A DNA stretch of 64,000 bases, from positions 62,001 through 126,000 of the forward strand of contig QBVD01000040.1 of NCBI GenBank assembly GCA_003058525.1, read 5' to 3'. Below the pieces are notes generated by a model that saw only the letters and a program-made list of their open reading frames with translations, searched no databases and was not told the origin of the DNA. The translations under genes and the position numbers were made by a program. The DNA is from a gamma proteobacterium symbiont of Ctena orbiculata (lineage in GTDB: Bacteria; Pseudomonadota; Gammaproteobacteria; Chromatiales; Chromatiaceae). This document shows positions 36,166-44,711 of the stretch, piece after piece (the stretch's first letter is position 1; each line of letters begins with the position of its first letter).

Positions 36166-37496
36166 TTAATTGGGTAGGCTCACGTCTCAACGATCTGCTG
36201 TTCCATCTGGTGATGACCGTCTTGCTGGTGCTGCTGGCCTGGCTCAGCAGTCGCTACGACATGCAGTGGGATTGGACCCGCCAGGGCAGCAACAGCCTCA
36301 ATCCAGCCAGCATCGATATCCTGCAACGCACACCGGGTGAGCTGAGCATAACGGCATATGTGGCAGAAACGGCCAAGCTGCGTGATCGCATTCAACGCTT
36401 TGTAGCCCGTTATCAGCACCACAAACCAAATATCGAGTTGACCTTCATCGATCCCCTGCGCCGCCCTGATGAAGCACGCCGTCAGGGCATCAGCCTATCC
36501 GGTGAGATTGTGCTGCGCTATGAACAGAGGGAGGAGCGTATCCAGAAAGTGGACGAGGAGCAGTTCAGTAACGCCATCCTGCGCCTGGGCCGTGACAACA
36601 GCTACTGGATAGCAGGGCTCAGCGGCCATGGCGAACGCGATCTTACGGGCAAGGCGAATCACGATCTTGGCGAGTTCGGTCAATCTCTCAAACAGCAGGG
36701 ATACCAGATCGCGGGGCTTGACCTCGCCACTTCATCCGGCCCGCCCGACAATACCGCATTGCTGATCATCGCCTCCCCTATCCGCGCCCTATTGCCGGGT
36801 GAGATCGAACGGCTTTCCGAATATGTTGCGGAGGGTGGCAACCTGTTGCTGTTGAACGACCCGGACAACTGGATTCTGGGTGATTTGATACAGCAGCTTT
36901 TCGGTATCGAACAGTTACCGGGCACGATCGTGGATGCCAATGTCAAGGCGTTGGGTATCGATAATCCGGCCATCGCTGTGGTCCCGGAATATTCCAATCA
37001 CGAAGCCACCCGAGGATTCAATCTGCTGACCCTGTTTCCACAGTCGGCGGCGCTCACACTCTCCGAGCAGCGGGATTGGGAAGCGACGCCCCTGTTGCGA
37101 ACCCTGTATAAGAGTTGGAACGAAACCGGTCCACTGAGTGGTGATATCGAGCGCAATCCATTGGCAGGTGAGGAGGCGGGCCCGCTCACGATCGGCATTG
37201 CTCTCGAACGCCGGCACAATGACAGGGAACAGCGGATACTGGTGATCGGTGATGGTGACTTTCTCGCCAACAGCTATCTCAACAATGCCGGCAACCTCGA
37301 TCTTGGTCTCTCGCTCTGCCGCTGGCTGGTCGGGGATGATCAGCTGATCGGCATACCCGCGCCACAAGCCAGCGACCGCGAACTGCATCTGTCGAGGCTT
37401 GCCATCGGCACAATCGGCCTCGGTTCCCTGATTGTGCTGCCGCTCATGCTACTGGCTGTCGGCGCTGTCATGGCCTGGCGACGGAATCGTGCATAG
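36162..37496 (+). CDS. GldG-like ABC-type auxiliary membrane protein
   Basis: A 444-residue protein with one span near each end (about 16-32 and 415-438) and a large periplasmic part between. The GldG-type Gldg domain (ABC-type uncharacterised transport system) is visible in IQRFVARYQHHKPNIELTFI, YWIAGLSGHGERDLTGK and LLLLNDPDNWILGD. These proteins partner an ABC-2 permease; some family members are thought to handle a bound nucleotide-like or glycan ligand, but that is not settled. It overlaps the permease gene by 4 bases. Confidence 0.85.
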   Translation: MINWVGSRLNDLLFHLVMTVLLVLLAWLSSRYDMQWDWTRQGSNSLNPASIDILQRTPGELSITAYVAETAKLRDRIQRFVARYQHHKPNIELTFIDPLRRPDEARRQGISLSGEIVLRYEQREERIQKVDEEQFSNAILRLGRDNSYWIAGLSGHGERDLTGKANHDLGEFGQSLKQQGYQIAGLDLATSSGPPDNTALLIIASPIRALLPGEIERLSEYVAEGGNLLLLNDPDNWILGDLIQQLFGIEQLPGTIVDANVKALGIDNPAIAVVPEYSNHEATRGFNLLTLFPQSAALTLSEQRDWEATPLLRTLYKSWNETGPLSGDIERNPLAGEEAGPLTIGIALERRHNDREQRILVIGDGDFLANSYLNNAGNLDLGLSLCRWLVGDDQLIGIPAPQASDRELHLSRLAIGTIGLGSLIVLPLMLLAVGAVMAWRRNRA

Positions 37497-37498
37497 CG

Positions 37499-37978
37499 AT
37501 GGTAACAAGAACCAAAATCAATCTGCTCCTGCTTGCTGTCGCAGGTCTGTCGGGACTGCTGATATGGTTATCACAACCAGCCCCCCTGCCGCCCCTCACC
37601 CACCTCGATCCGCAACAGATCAACCGCATAAGGATCAATGATCTTCAGGGGCGTGAAATCAGTTTGATGCGGCGACAGAACCAATGGATGAGCGGCGACC
37701 AACCCGCCGATCAATCCAGGGTCGAGCAACTGCTGAAAATCTGCCGGACCCCCAGCCTGAGCCGATTCACAGCTCCTGATGACCTGGAACCCTATGGCCT
37801 GGCACCATCCCCTATCGTGATGACACTCGATGACACGACACTCAGCTTCGGCAACAACGATCCGGTCAATGGCTGGCGTTATGTCCTCCATCAGAGGCAG
37901 ATGCACCTGATTGCGGATGGCTTCTATCACCACCTCATCGCACCGGCTGAAGCCTGGCTGGCGAAAACCACAGATTAG
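37499..37978 (+). CDS. DUF4340-like short membrane-anchored protein
   Basis: A 159-residue protein with an N-terminal anchor (LLLLAVAGLSGLLIWLS). The remainder fits the start of DUF4340: paired strands with RIRINDLQGREISLMRRQNQW, a helix DQSRVEQLLKICRTPS and GLAPSPIVMTLDDTTLSFGN. DUF4340 proteins commonly follow GldG-like genes and are often about 300 residues or more, so this is a short version. It lies 2 bases after the GldG-like gene and 17 before mutM. It may be an accessory of the exporter. Confidence 0.75.
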   Translation: MVTRTKINLLLLAVAGLSGLLIWLSQPAPLPPLTHLDPQQINRIRINDLQGREISLMRRQNQWMSGDQPADQSRVEQLLKICRTPSLSRFTAPDDLEPYGLAPSPIVMTLDDTTLSFGNNDPVNGWRYVLHQRQMHLIADGFYHHLIAPAEAWLAKTTD

Positions 37979-37995
37979 TATGAGAACCTGAACGA

Positions 37996-38811
37996 ATGCC
38001 TGAACTGCCGGAGGTCGAAACTACACGCCGGGGCATAGCCCCCCATATCACCGGCCAACGCATACGTCAGGTCACTATCCGTCAACCCAGGTTGCGGTGG
38101 CCGATTCCCGAGGATCTGCCATGCACATTGAAGGGGAGGAAGCTGTTATCGGTGGACAGGCGGGGCAAATACCTGCTGATGGCCTTTCATCACGGCACCT
38201 TGATCATGCATCTCGGCATGTCCGGCAGCCTGCGCATTGTCGAAGCTGATACGGCAATACAAAAACACGATCATTTCGACCTTCTGCTGGGCAATGGCCT
38301 GCGACTCAGACTGCGTGATCCAAGACGTTTCGGCGCAGTGCTCTGGACCGATCAACCGGCCATCAACCACCCCCTGCTCGCCGATCTCGGTCCGGAACCC
38401 CTTGGCGACACGTTTGACGGCGACTATCTGTTTGCCCGGGGCAAGGTGCGTCGTACCGTGATCAAACAGCTGATCATGGACAGTAAGACCGTTGTCGGAA
38501 TCGGAAACATCTATGCCAGCGAGTCCCTGTTCCGTGCCGCCATCCATCCCACCCGACCCAGCAACCGGATCTCCCGCCGGCGCTATCAGAGACTGGCGGA
38601 GGAGATCCGTGACGTACTCGAGGAGGCAATCGCCCAGGGCGGCACCACCCTGCGGGATTTTCTCAAAGAGGACGGCAATCCCGGTTACTTCGCCCAGTCG
38701 CTTCAGGTCTACGGCAAGCCGGGGAAGCCCTGTCCAAGATGCGGCGGGACTATTTGCCGCAAAACCATCGGACAGCGTTCCACATTCTTCTGCCCCGCCT
38801 GCCAGCGCTGA
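37996..38811 (+). CDS. mutM: Formamidopyrimidine-DNA glycosylase MutM
   Basis: Removes 8-oxoguanine and formamidopyrimidines from DNA and nicks the backbone. The 271-residue protein keeps the catalytic Pro1 and Glu2 (MPELPEVETTRRGI) and the lysine-rich N-domain. The C-terminal zinc finger has CPRCGG and CPAC, with four cysteines. VVGIGNIYASESLFRA is the helix-two-turn-helix. It starts 17 bases after the DUF4340-like gene and may share its transcript. Confidence 0.96.
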   Translation: MPELPEVETTRRGIAPHITGQRIRQVTIRQPRLRWPIPEDLPCTLKGRKLLSVDRRGKYLLMAFHHGTLIMHLGMSGSLRIVEADTAIQKHDHFDLLLGNGLRLRLRDPRRFGAVLWTDQPAINHPLLADLGPEPLGDTFDGDYLFARGKVRRTVIKQLIMDSKTVVGIGNIYASESLFRAAIHPTRPSNRISRRRYQRLAEEIRDVLEEAIAQGGTTLRDFLKEDGNPGYFAQSLQVYGKPGKPCPRCGGTICRKTIGQRSTFFCPACQR

Positions 38812-38877
38812 TGAAAGAAAGATGCTGCTTGACACTCTCGCCACCCCCTCCTAGCATGCGTGGACTTTGTGTGAGTC

Positions 38878-39855
38878 ATGACAGCCATGGATATAACAAC
38901 TATTCGCGAACTCATCAGCGACGACATGGATGCTGTCGACAAAATGATCATCCAGCAGCTGAAATCGGATGTGGTGCTGATCAACCGGATTGGCGCCTAT
39001 ATCGTCCATAGCGGAGGAAAACGACTGCGGCCGATGATTGTGCTGTTGGCCGCCCGCGCCTGCGGTTACGCGGGCGGGAGGCATATCGACCTGGCCGCCA
39101 TCATCGAGTTCATCCATACCGCCACACTGCTGCACGATGATGTGGTGGATGGCTCTGATCTACGGCGGAACCGGGAGACCGCGAATACGGTATGGGGTAA
39201 CGAGGCGAGTGTTCTGGTAGGTGACTTTCTCTACTCCCGCTCCTTCGAGATGATGGTCGAGGTGGGCCGCATGCCGGTAATGGACATCCTCTCTCACGCC
39301 ACCAACCGCATCGCGGAAGGCGAGGTGCTGCAGCTGCTGAATGTGCACAATCCCGATACCAGCGAAGCGGAATACATGGAGGTGATAAAACGCAAGACAG
39401 CCACCCTGTTCGAGGCCGGTACGCGTCTTGGCGGCATCATCTCCGAGGTTGCCGAAGATCAGCAACAGGCGCTGGCGGATTACGGACTGCATCTGGGTAT
39501 CGCCTTCCAGCTGGTGGATGACGCCCTGGACTACAACTCAGAGAATAAGGAGATCGGTAAAAACATCGGCGACGACCTGGCGGAAGGCAAACCGACCCTG
39601 CCGCTGATCCAGGCGATGAAGTGCGCCGGCCAAGAAAAAAGCCGACGCCTGGCAAATATCATCGAAAACGGCGGCCTGGAAGAGATCGATTTCGTCATGC
39701 AGGCCATCGCCGACTGCGACGCCATCAACTACACCCAACAGCTCGCGCAACAGCAGGCGCAACAGGCCAAACGCGCCCTCGAAGCCCTGCCCGAGACCCC
39801 CTATCGGCAGGCACTCGCCAGCCTCGCAGACTTCTCAGTCGCCAGAACCAATTGA
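38878..39855 (+). CDS. ispB: Octaprenyl diphosphate synthase IspB-like
   Basis: A trans-polyprenyl diphosphate synthase of 325 residues that makes the ubiquinone side chain. The first aspartate-rich motif is LLHDDVVDGSDLRR and the second QLVDDALDYNSENKEIGKN. GGKRLRPMIVLLAAR is the substrate-binding segment. ATG 38878 and the in-frame ATG at 38887 are both possible. Chain length (octa versus nona) cannot be read reliably from sequence. Followed by tRNA-Pro 69 bases later. Confidence 0.92.
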   Translation: MTAMDITTIRELISDDMDAVDKMIIQQLKSDVVLINRIGAYIVHSGGKRLRPMIVLLAARACGYAGGRHIDLAAIIEFIHTATLLHDDVVDGSDLRRNRETANTVWGNEASVLVGDFLYSRSFEMMVEVGRMPVMDILSHATNRIAEGEVLQLLNVHNPDTSEAEYMEVIKRKTATLFEAGTRLGGIISEVAEDQQQALADYGLHLGIAFQLVDDALDYNSENKEIGKNIGDDLAEGKPTLPLIQAMKCAGQEKSRRLANIIENGGLEEIDFVMQAIADCDAINYTQQLAQQQAQQAKRALEALPETPYRQALASLADFSVARTN

Positions 39856-39924
39856 ATCGACTACCCGTTTCCATTACTATCTCTCGCTCGCTGCGTCAGC
39901 TTTATGCTGACCCAGATCAAGATT

Positions 39925-40001
39925 CGGGGTGTAGCTCAGCCTGGTAGAGCACTGTCTTCGGGAGGCAGGGGCCGGAGGTTCGAATCCTCTCACCCCGACC
40001 A
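39925..40001 (+). tRNA. tRNA-Pro, anticodon CGG
   Basis: A 77-base cloverleaf with encoded CCA. Acceptor arms CGGGGTG and CACCCCG pair fully; D-arm GCTC/GAGC; anticodon stem CTGTC/GGCAG with loop TTCGGGA, giving anticodon CGG; T-arm GGAGG/CCTCT with loop TTCGAAT. Reads CCG proline codons. It marks the left edge of the accessory island, a common site for integration, although I find no repeated tRNA end on the far side. Confidence 0.95.
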
Positions 40002-40118
40002 ACAAAATCAATAAGTTACCATCACCTCGCCGCACTACCTCCCTTTTTATAGGTTAACAATCAGGTTAAAAAGTAACTTACAACATGCAAAAAAATACTT
40101 GGCATTTCGCTCGCGCCT

Positions 40119-40385
40119 AGGGCCTGTTAACACTAATCCAATCGGCTCTGTTGTGTCTGAAAATGCGCCAATCAAGGCGCGAGGAGTGAGGTTTGGTGAT
40201 TCCAAATGAGCGACGAGCAACGCCGAGTGGCGCATTTTCAGGCACAACCCGAAGGGCTGGGGCTGTTTTTCCACCCAGCGGCGTTATCATTCACTCATTT
40301 AGCACGGCTAAACCTCGCTCATTCTGCCTTGCTGGGTAAAAAAACAGCTCCAGCAGAGTCGATTGGATTAGTGTTAACAGGCCCT
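40119..40385. mobile_element. MITE-like element copy 2, TA-flanked, 267 bp
   Basis: The ends begin AGGGCCTGTTAACACTAATC at the left and are inverted at the right, with TA at both junctions (40118-40119 and 40385-40386). The interior matches copy 1 (26686-27005) in reverse orientation, including the CAGCAAGGCAGAATGAGCGA block near the right end read on the minus strand, but lacks the extra GC-rich segments of copy 1. No protein of its own is plausible. It lies 117 bases after tRNA-Pro. Confidence 0.75.
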
Positions 40386-40471
40386 AGTACAAATCGTAGA
40401 ATTTCGTATTCAGAGACGGTTAATCCTAGAAGTTGAAATACGTCTCTCGCGATAACTATATATAGATTCAT
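40319..40471 (-). CDS. Candidate 50-residue ORF ending inside the MITE
   Basis: ATG at 40471 is preceded by GGAGA about 9 bases upstream on the minus strand. The first 28 residues (MNLYIVIARDVFQLLGLTVS then EYEILRFV) look like ordinary protein; the last 22 or so come from the MITE end, which supplies the stop codon at 40319-40321. I do not recognise the family. It may be the 5' piece of a gene that the element truncated, or a chance ORF. If expressed, it shows how the MITE terminus serves as a coding tail. Confidence 0.3.
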   Translation of the reverse strand: MNLYIVIARDVFQLLGLTVSEYEILRFVLGPVNTNPIDSAGAVFLPSKAE

Positions 40472-40864
40472 GATCATCTTCTCCAGATTAAAACAATCAT
40501 GATAGCCCGAACCGAGTTATCTAATTAGAGTTTACCGTCTGCTAAAACCATGTCGTAGAGATAATTATCCAGACCAAGAATGTAAGATCTTGCTGTATAG
40601 CTATATCACCAAGACAGTAACCTACAATTGAAATTAAGTTTGTTTAAATACCTGGATTGACAAATTATTTTTCTTTGAATCCCTTTGCGTAGATAACTTA
40701 CGAAATAATAAAATCAGGTAACTATAAGTAAAGGTTCTCTCTTATAAATATGCTTATGGCATCAATGATATACTTATGACGAATGTAAAAAGTAGTCTGT
40801 GATTTATAGATATATGAAATCTAAAAATTCACTGGCGTAATAACTAAAATTTAGGGGACAGAAT
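40386..40864. other. A+T-rich gap before the hsd genes
   Basis: This 479-base stretch is visibly richer in A+T than its surroundings. Apart from the small ORF at its left end I see no gene. It contains a perfect TTGACA (40657-40662) but no well-placed -10 hexamer. It looks like the transferred left border of the restriction-modification island. Confidence 0.5.
40852..40856 (+). promoter_or_regulatory. Ribosome binding site for the hsdM TTG start
   Basis: AGGGG, 8 bases before TTG at 40865. It supports the non-ATG start that gives the conserved MNQQNLAGFIWSVADLLRG beginning. Confidence 0.55.
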
Positions 40865-42865
40865 TTGAACCAGCAAAATCTTGCCGGTTTTATCTGGTCA
40901 GTGGCTGACCTATTACGAGGTGATTTCAAGCGGTCGGAGTTTGGCAGAGTAATCCTGCCGTTTACCTTATTAAGGCGTCTTGAGTGTGTGTTGGAGCCCA
41001 CACGAGAGGCCGTGCTCAAACGCCACGCCAAACTGAAGGACTCCAGCATTGAGCTCGATACCGTTCTGCCAAAGGTTTCTGGCCATCGCTACTACAACAC
41101 TTCCAGATATCAGCTGGCCAATCTTGGCGAAACCGAGACCCGGGCGAACCTTGAAGACTACCTCTCCAAGTTCAGCGAGAACACCCGGCAGATCTTCGAC
41201 TACTTCAATTTCGCCATCTGGCTCGATCGGCTAGTCGATGCCAACCTGCTCTACTTGGTGGTACAGAAGTTCGCCGTCATTGATCTCCATCCCAAGGCTA
41301 TCACTAACCATGAGATGGGATTGGTCTTTGAGGAGCTGATCCGGCGCTTCGCAGAGAGTGCCAATGACACTGCAGGTGAGTACTTCACCCCCCGCGATGT
41401 GGTGCGCTTGGCCACCACCCTGATCTTCGCCCCTGATCAGGAGGTACTGAAGGGAGAGGGTGTGGTACGCACTATCTATGACCCCTGCTGCGGCACCGGA
41501 GGTTTCCTCGCCTCTGGTATCGAACAGGTTCATGAATGGACCGACAAGACACGCATCGTCCCCTTCGGCCAGGAGCTCAACCCGGAATCCTACGCCATCG
41601 CCATGGCGGATATGATGGTCAAGGGGTACGATCCCAAGAATCTCCACTTCGGCAACACCCTGAGCGATGACAAACTACCCTTCGAGCGATTCAACTACTG
41701 CCTTGCCAATCCACCCTTCGGCGTGGACTGGAAGAAGGTCCAGAAGGCCGTCTCCGACGAACACCGTTACAAGGGGCATGGTGGCCGTTTCGGTCCTGGC
41801 TTGCCAAGGGTCTCCGACGGCTCCCTGCTGTTCCTCATGCATTTGCTCTCCAAGCGCAGCGACAATGGGGGCGGCACCCGTATCGGCATCGTCCTCAACG
41901 GTTCGCCTCTCTTCACCGGCGGGGCAGGCTCCGGGGAGTCTGAGATTCGCCGCTGGATTCTGGAGAACGACTGGCTGGAAGCGATCGTCGCCCTACCCAC
42001 CGATCTCTTCTACAACACCGGCATCGCCACATACATCTGGGTGCTCAGCAACCACAAGGAGAAACAGCGCAAAGGCAAGGTACAGCTGATCGACGCCACC
42101 AGCCAGTGGGCCTCCATGCGCAAGAGTCTCGGCAGCAAGCGCCGCTATATCACAGACGAGCAAGTCGCTGACATAGCCCGCCAACTCGAGGCATTCGAAG
42201 AGACCGAGACCTCGAAGATCTTCGCCACCACCGATTTCGGTTACCGGCGTATTACCGTGGAGCGGCCTCTGCAACTCCGCTTTGATCTGACTCGGGAAAA
42301 CGTTGACCAATTAACCCAGGCCGTAAATGAAAAAGAGAGAAAGGGGGTAGAAAAAAAGGCCAAGAAGACAGGAAAGCCTGTAGAGGAGTTCATGCTGGAC
42401 GGCCCATACGCCCTGCTGGATCAAAATGCGGATGGCAGAACATTCAACAGCCGGGATGATTTCTTCGAATTCATCGAGAGCCAGTTGACCTCCAAACTAG
42501 CGGCTGCCGACAAAAAGCTGATCCAGAAACACCTTGGTCAGCATGACCCGTCTGCTGAATACTGTAGTGACAAAAAAAACAATTTTGAACCCAACCCTGA
42601 CCTGCGCGACAACGAAAACGTCCCACTGAGTGAAGAGATCGAAAGCTACTTTGCACGCGAGGTAACCCCCCATGTCCCTGACGCCTGGATCGACACCGGC
42701 AAGCGGGACGAAAAGGATGGCGAGATCGGCATCGTCGGCTATGAGATCAATTTCAATCGCTACTTCTACAAGTATCAGCCACCAAGGCCCCTGGCTGAGA
42801 TCGATGCCGAACTGAAGCAGGTAGAGCAAGAAATCATGGCGCTTCTTGGTGAGGTGACCACATAA
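40865..42865 (+). CDS. hsdM: Type I restriction-modification DNA methyltransferase HsdM, TTG start
   Basis: A 666-residue N6-adenine methyltransferase subunit. The N-terminal HsdM bundle begins NLAGFIWSVADLLRGDFK; the SAM motif is YDPCCGTGGFLASG and the catalytic motif is NPPFG. The chain is longer at the C-terminus (NLTQAVNEKERKGVEKKAKK, later the ESYFAREVTPHVPDAWIDTG segment) than in the shortest HsdM proteins, as in one well-known subfamily. The TTG start fits the conserved N-terminus. With HsdS it should methylate a bipartite site. The final residues LKQVEQEIMALLGEV recur, diverged, at the end of the small ORF at 43989-44150. Confidence 0.93.
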   Translation: MNQQNLAGFIWSVADLLRGDFKRSEFGRVILPFTLLRRLECVLEPTREAVLKRHAKLKDSSIELDTVLPKVSGHRYYNTSRYQLANLGETETRANLEDYLSKFSENTRQIFDYFNFAIWLDRLVDANLLYLVVQKFAVIDLHPKAITNHEMGLVFEELIRRFAESANDTAGEYFTPRDVVRLATTLIFAPDQEVLKGEGVVRTIYDPCCGTGGFLASGIEQVHEWTDKTRIVPFGQELNPESYAIAMADMMVKGYDPKNLHFGNTLSDDKLPFERFNYCLANPPFGVDWKKVQKAVSDEHRYKGHGGRFGPGLPRVSDGSLLFLMHLLSKRSDNGGGTRIGIVLNGSPLFTGGAGSGESEIRRWILENDWLEAIVALPTDLFYNTGIATYIWVLSNHKEKQRKGKVQLIDATSQWASMRKSLGSKRRYITDEQVADIARQLEAFEETETSKIFATTDFGYRRITVERPLQLRFDLTRENVDQLTQAVNEKERKGVEKKAKKTGKPVEEFMLDGPYALLDQNADGRTFNSRDDFFEFIESQLTSKLAAADKKLIQKHLGQHDPSAEYCSDKKNNFEPNPDLRDNENVPLSEEIESYFAREVTPHVPDAWIDTGKRDEKDGEIGIVGYEINFNRYFYKYQPPRPLAEIDAELKQVEQEIMALLGEVTT

Positions 42866-42949
42866 TTTAGTTATGTAATTATCATTATAAAACAAAGGAT
42901 TACGCAAGTGTCTCTTTTTGCCGACACCATATCGAGCTGTAAAGTCTAC

Positions 42950-42988
42950 TTGACGCTGTGGTTAAGTACGCTTAACATTACAGTTAAC
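42950..42988 (+). promoter_or_regulatory. Candidate promoter and operator upstream of the Abi gene
   Basis: TTGACG (42950-42955), a 17-base spacer, then TAACAT (42973-42978) form a fair sigma-70-type promoter. A perfect dyad GTTAAG-TACG-CTTAAC (42961-42976) overlaps the spacer and -10 box, and another GTTAAC lies at 42983-42988. The arrangement would suit a repressor that switches the gene off, but no regulator gene is adjacent. Confidence 0.4.
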
Positions 42989-43056
42989 AACACCCGCCAA
43001 GGCTATGCTCTTTGGAGTACCCTCAAACCGGCGGGTTACTTTTTTCCGGGGCCGGC

Positions 43057-43992
43057 ATGAAGTTCGAAAAGACGCCGACCACCATTGAGCAACAGCTCGA
43101 CCAACTCTCAACCCGGGGCATGGAAATCCCCGATCCCGATACAACCCGCTTTTTTCTCACGCATATCGGCTACTATCGCCTTCGCGGTTATTGGATGCCC
43201 TTCGAGGCCGACCCATCATCCAATGGCGAACACCTATTCAAGCCGGGTACCACATTCGACCAGGTACTGAACCTCTACACCTTCGACCGGGAACTCCGGC
43301 TCATCATCATCGACGCGGTCGAGCGGATTGAGATCTCAGTTCGTAACCAATGGGTCGATGTACTCGCCCACGATGACGGCCCCCATGCCTATCTAAAGTC
43401 AGGTCTGTTCCAGGGCCATCGCCAATATGGCCGCAGTCTGGCAGAAATCGCCAGCGAGTTTGAGCGAAGTAAAGAGCGCTACATACGCCACTATAAAAAG
43501 AAATACAAAGAGCCTGACCTGCCACCCATCTGGGCCATCGTGGGTATCATGACACTCGGTCAGTTCTCCCATTGGCTATCCAATCTGAAGCACATATCTA
43601 CCAAGGCAAAAATCGCCAAAATCTATGGCTTGGACGAGAGTGTACTGATCTCATTTCTACACCACCTCACCGTGATAAGAAACATCTGCGCCCATCATGG
43701 ACGCCTGTGGAACAGTGAATTGACAGTGACCATGCAACTACCACGCACCAAACCGCAAATACTGACCGGGTGTTTCGATTACGGGCCAGACCCGAATCAG
43801 GCACCACGTCGACTCTATAACACACTGGTCATGCTGGCCTATCTGATGGATCTGATCAGCCCCGGCAACAAATGGAAGCACCGCCTTAAAGCCTTGATCG
43901 AGCACCATGGCATCATGACCCGACAGATGGGTTTTCCCGAAGATTTTGCCAAACGATCGATCTGGGCGGCTGTGTGGCAGGAGAGCACATGA
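43057..43992 (+). CDS. Abi_2 family abortive-infection protein (HEPN-type)
   Basis: A 311-residue protein of the Abi_2 (AbiD/AbiF-like) family, associated with phage resistance. It starts with KTPTTIEQQLDQLSTRGM, followed by LTHIGYYRLRGYWMPF, the family opening. A HEPN-like R-N-x-C-A-H-H-G-R-L-W-N motif is near residues 222-233, the probable RNase site. I chose ATG 43057 over TTG 43012, which lies in a GC-rich hairpin-like leader. It sits between hsdM and the rest of the hsd genes. A role as a second line of defence is inferred from the family. The ATG of the next ORF overlaps its stop. Confidence 0.88.
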   Translation: MKFEKTPTTIEQQLDQLSTRGMEIPDPDTTRFFLTHIGYYRLRGYWMPFEADPSSNGEHLFKPGTTFDQVLNLYTFDRELRLIIIDAVERIEISVRNQWVDVLAHDDGPHAYLKSGLFQGHRQYGRSLAEIASEFERSKERYIRHYKKKYKEPDLPPIWAIVGIMTLGQFSHWLSNLKHISTKAKIAKIYGLDESVLISFLHHLTVIRNICAHHGRLWNSELTVTMQLPRTKPQILTGCFDYGPDPNQAPRRLYNTLVMLAYLMDLISPGNKWKHRLKALIEHHGIMTRQMGFPEDFAKRSIWAAVWQEST

Positions 43993-44150
43993 ACGACAAA
44001 CAGACCAAGGAATATTTAGGGTGGACAACCACAGCGCATCCCCCATCAAGTAACACTGAAATCGGTGGATGCATTACGCTTACTCACTCTAGGCTCCTGA
44101 AGCAGATAGAGCTGGAGATTATGATGCTTTCAGGTGAGGTAACGGCGTGA
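43989..44150 (+). CDS. 53-residue mosaic ORF with an hsdM-like tail
   Basis: The ATG overlaps the Abi stop (ATGA) and the TGA overlaps the next gene's GTG start, so it is embedded in the operon. The first 34 residues (MNDKQTKEYLGWTTTAHPPS...) are not recognised. The last part, LLKQIELEIMMLSGEVTA, aligns with the last residues of HsdM (LKQVEQEIMALLGEVTT). It is most simply a leftover hsdM 3' end from an earlier allele, joined to unrelated DNA. Whether it makes a stable peptide is unknown; it may only keep translation coupled. Confidence 0.45.
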   Translation: MNDKQTKEYLGWTTTAHPPSSNTEIGGCITLTHSRLLKQIELEIMMLSGEVTA

Positions 44151-44698
44151 GACTGGAGAAGACCGACTTTTATGAATGGGCCTTTGGAAACACCCTCGAC
44201 AATACAACCCGAGCCATAATAGCGGAGTATCTTGTGCACCGCGCTGTTGGCGGTGTTGACAGGCATCGTCTTAATTGGAATGCCTTCGATATTGAAACAC
44301 CTGAAGGGTTCACCATCGAGGTCAAGGCGGCAGGCTTGATTCAGTCCTGGGCTACTGAAAAACAATGCGTACCAGAATTCGATATTTCAATTAAAAATAA
44401 GCTCTGGCTGGCCAGGGAGAATCGCTATATTCCGATGACTACACGCTATTCCGATATTTGGGTATTTGCCTTCCATGAAGAAACGGACCGTAATCTTGCT
44501 GAACCCCTCGACACATCACAGTGGCGATTTCTTGTTACGACCTCCAAATGGTTGGAGCAAAATTTCGGGGATCAGAATAAGGTTCGCTTATCAGTCCTAA
44601 TCAAGCACGGTTTGACTACTGTCCCCTATGATAGATTGAGAATGAATCTGTTAGACAAGGCCAAGACAATCAGTAAGAGTGTGATACCAGTGGGATAA
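44147..44698 (+). CDS. PD-(D/E)xK-like nuclease candidate inside the hsd operon, GTG start
   Basis: A 183-residue protein of unnamed family. Residues fitting a PD-(D/E)xK nuclease core are Glu27 (in RAIIAEYLV), Asp48 (in NAFDIETPEG) and Glu58-Val-Lys60 (GFTIEVKAAG), with a possible Gln66 after. The later part (TRYSDIWVFAFHEE, then WRFLVTTSKWLE) fits the mixed alpha/beta end of such folds. It starts with GTG overlapping the 53-residue ORF. Similar small proteins are annotated hypothetical. The nuclease reading is inference from residue spacing; a structural prediction would decide. Confidence 0.6.
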   Translation: MRLEKTDFYEWAFGNTLDNTTRAIIAEYLVHRAVGGVDRHRLNWNAFDIETPEGFTIEVKAAGLIQSWATEKQCVPEFDISIKNKLWLARENRYIPMTTRYSDIWVFAFHEETDRNLAEPLDTSQWRFLVTTSKWLEQNFGDQNKVRLSVLIKHGLTTVPYDRLRMNLLDKAKTISKSVIPVG

Positions 44699-44711
44699 CA
44701 CGGATTAGATT

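Noticed and set aside
42992-43043. Terminator between hsdM and the Abi gene
   Set aside because: The arms ACCCGCC and GGCGGGT are followed by a T run, but the loop is over 30 bases and the candidate Abi promoter lies just upstream of the first arm, so termination there would block the gene.
43012-43056. Longer Abi protein from TTG at 43012
   Set aside because: The added residues come from a GC-rich inverted-repeat leader and precede the conserved family start.
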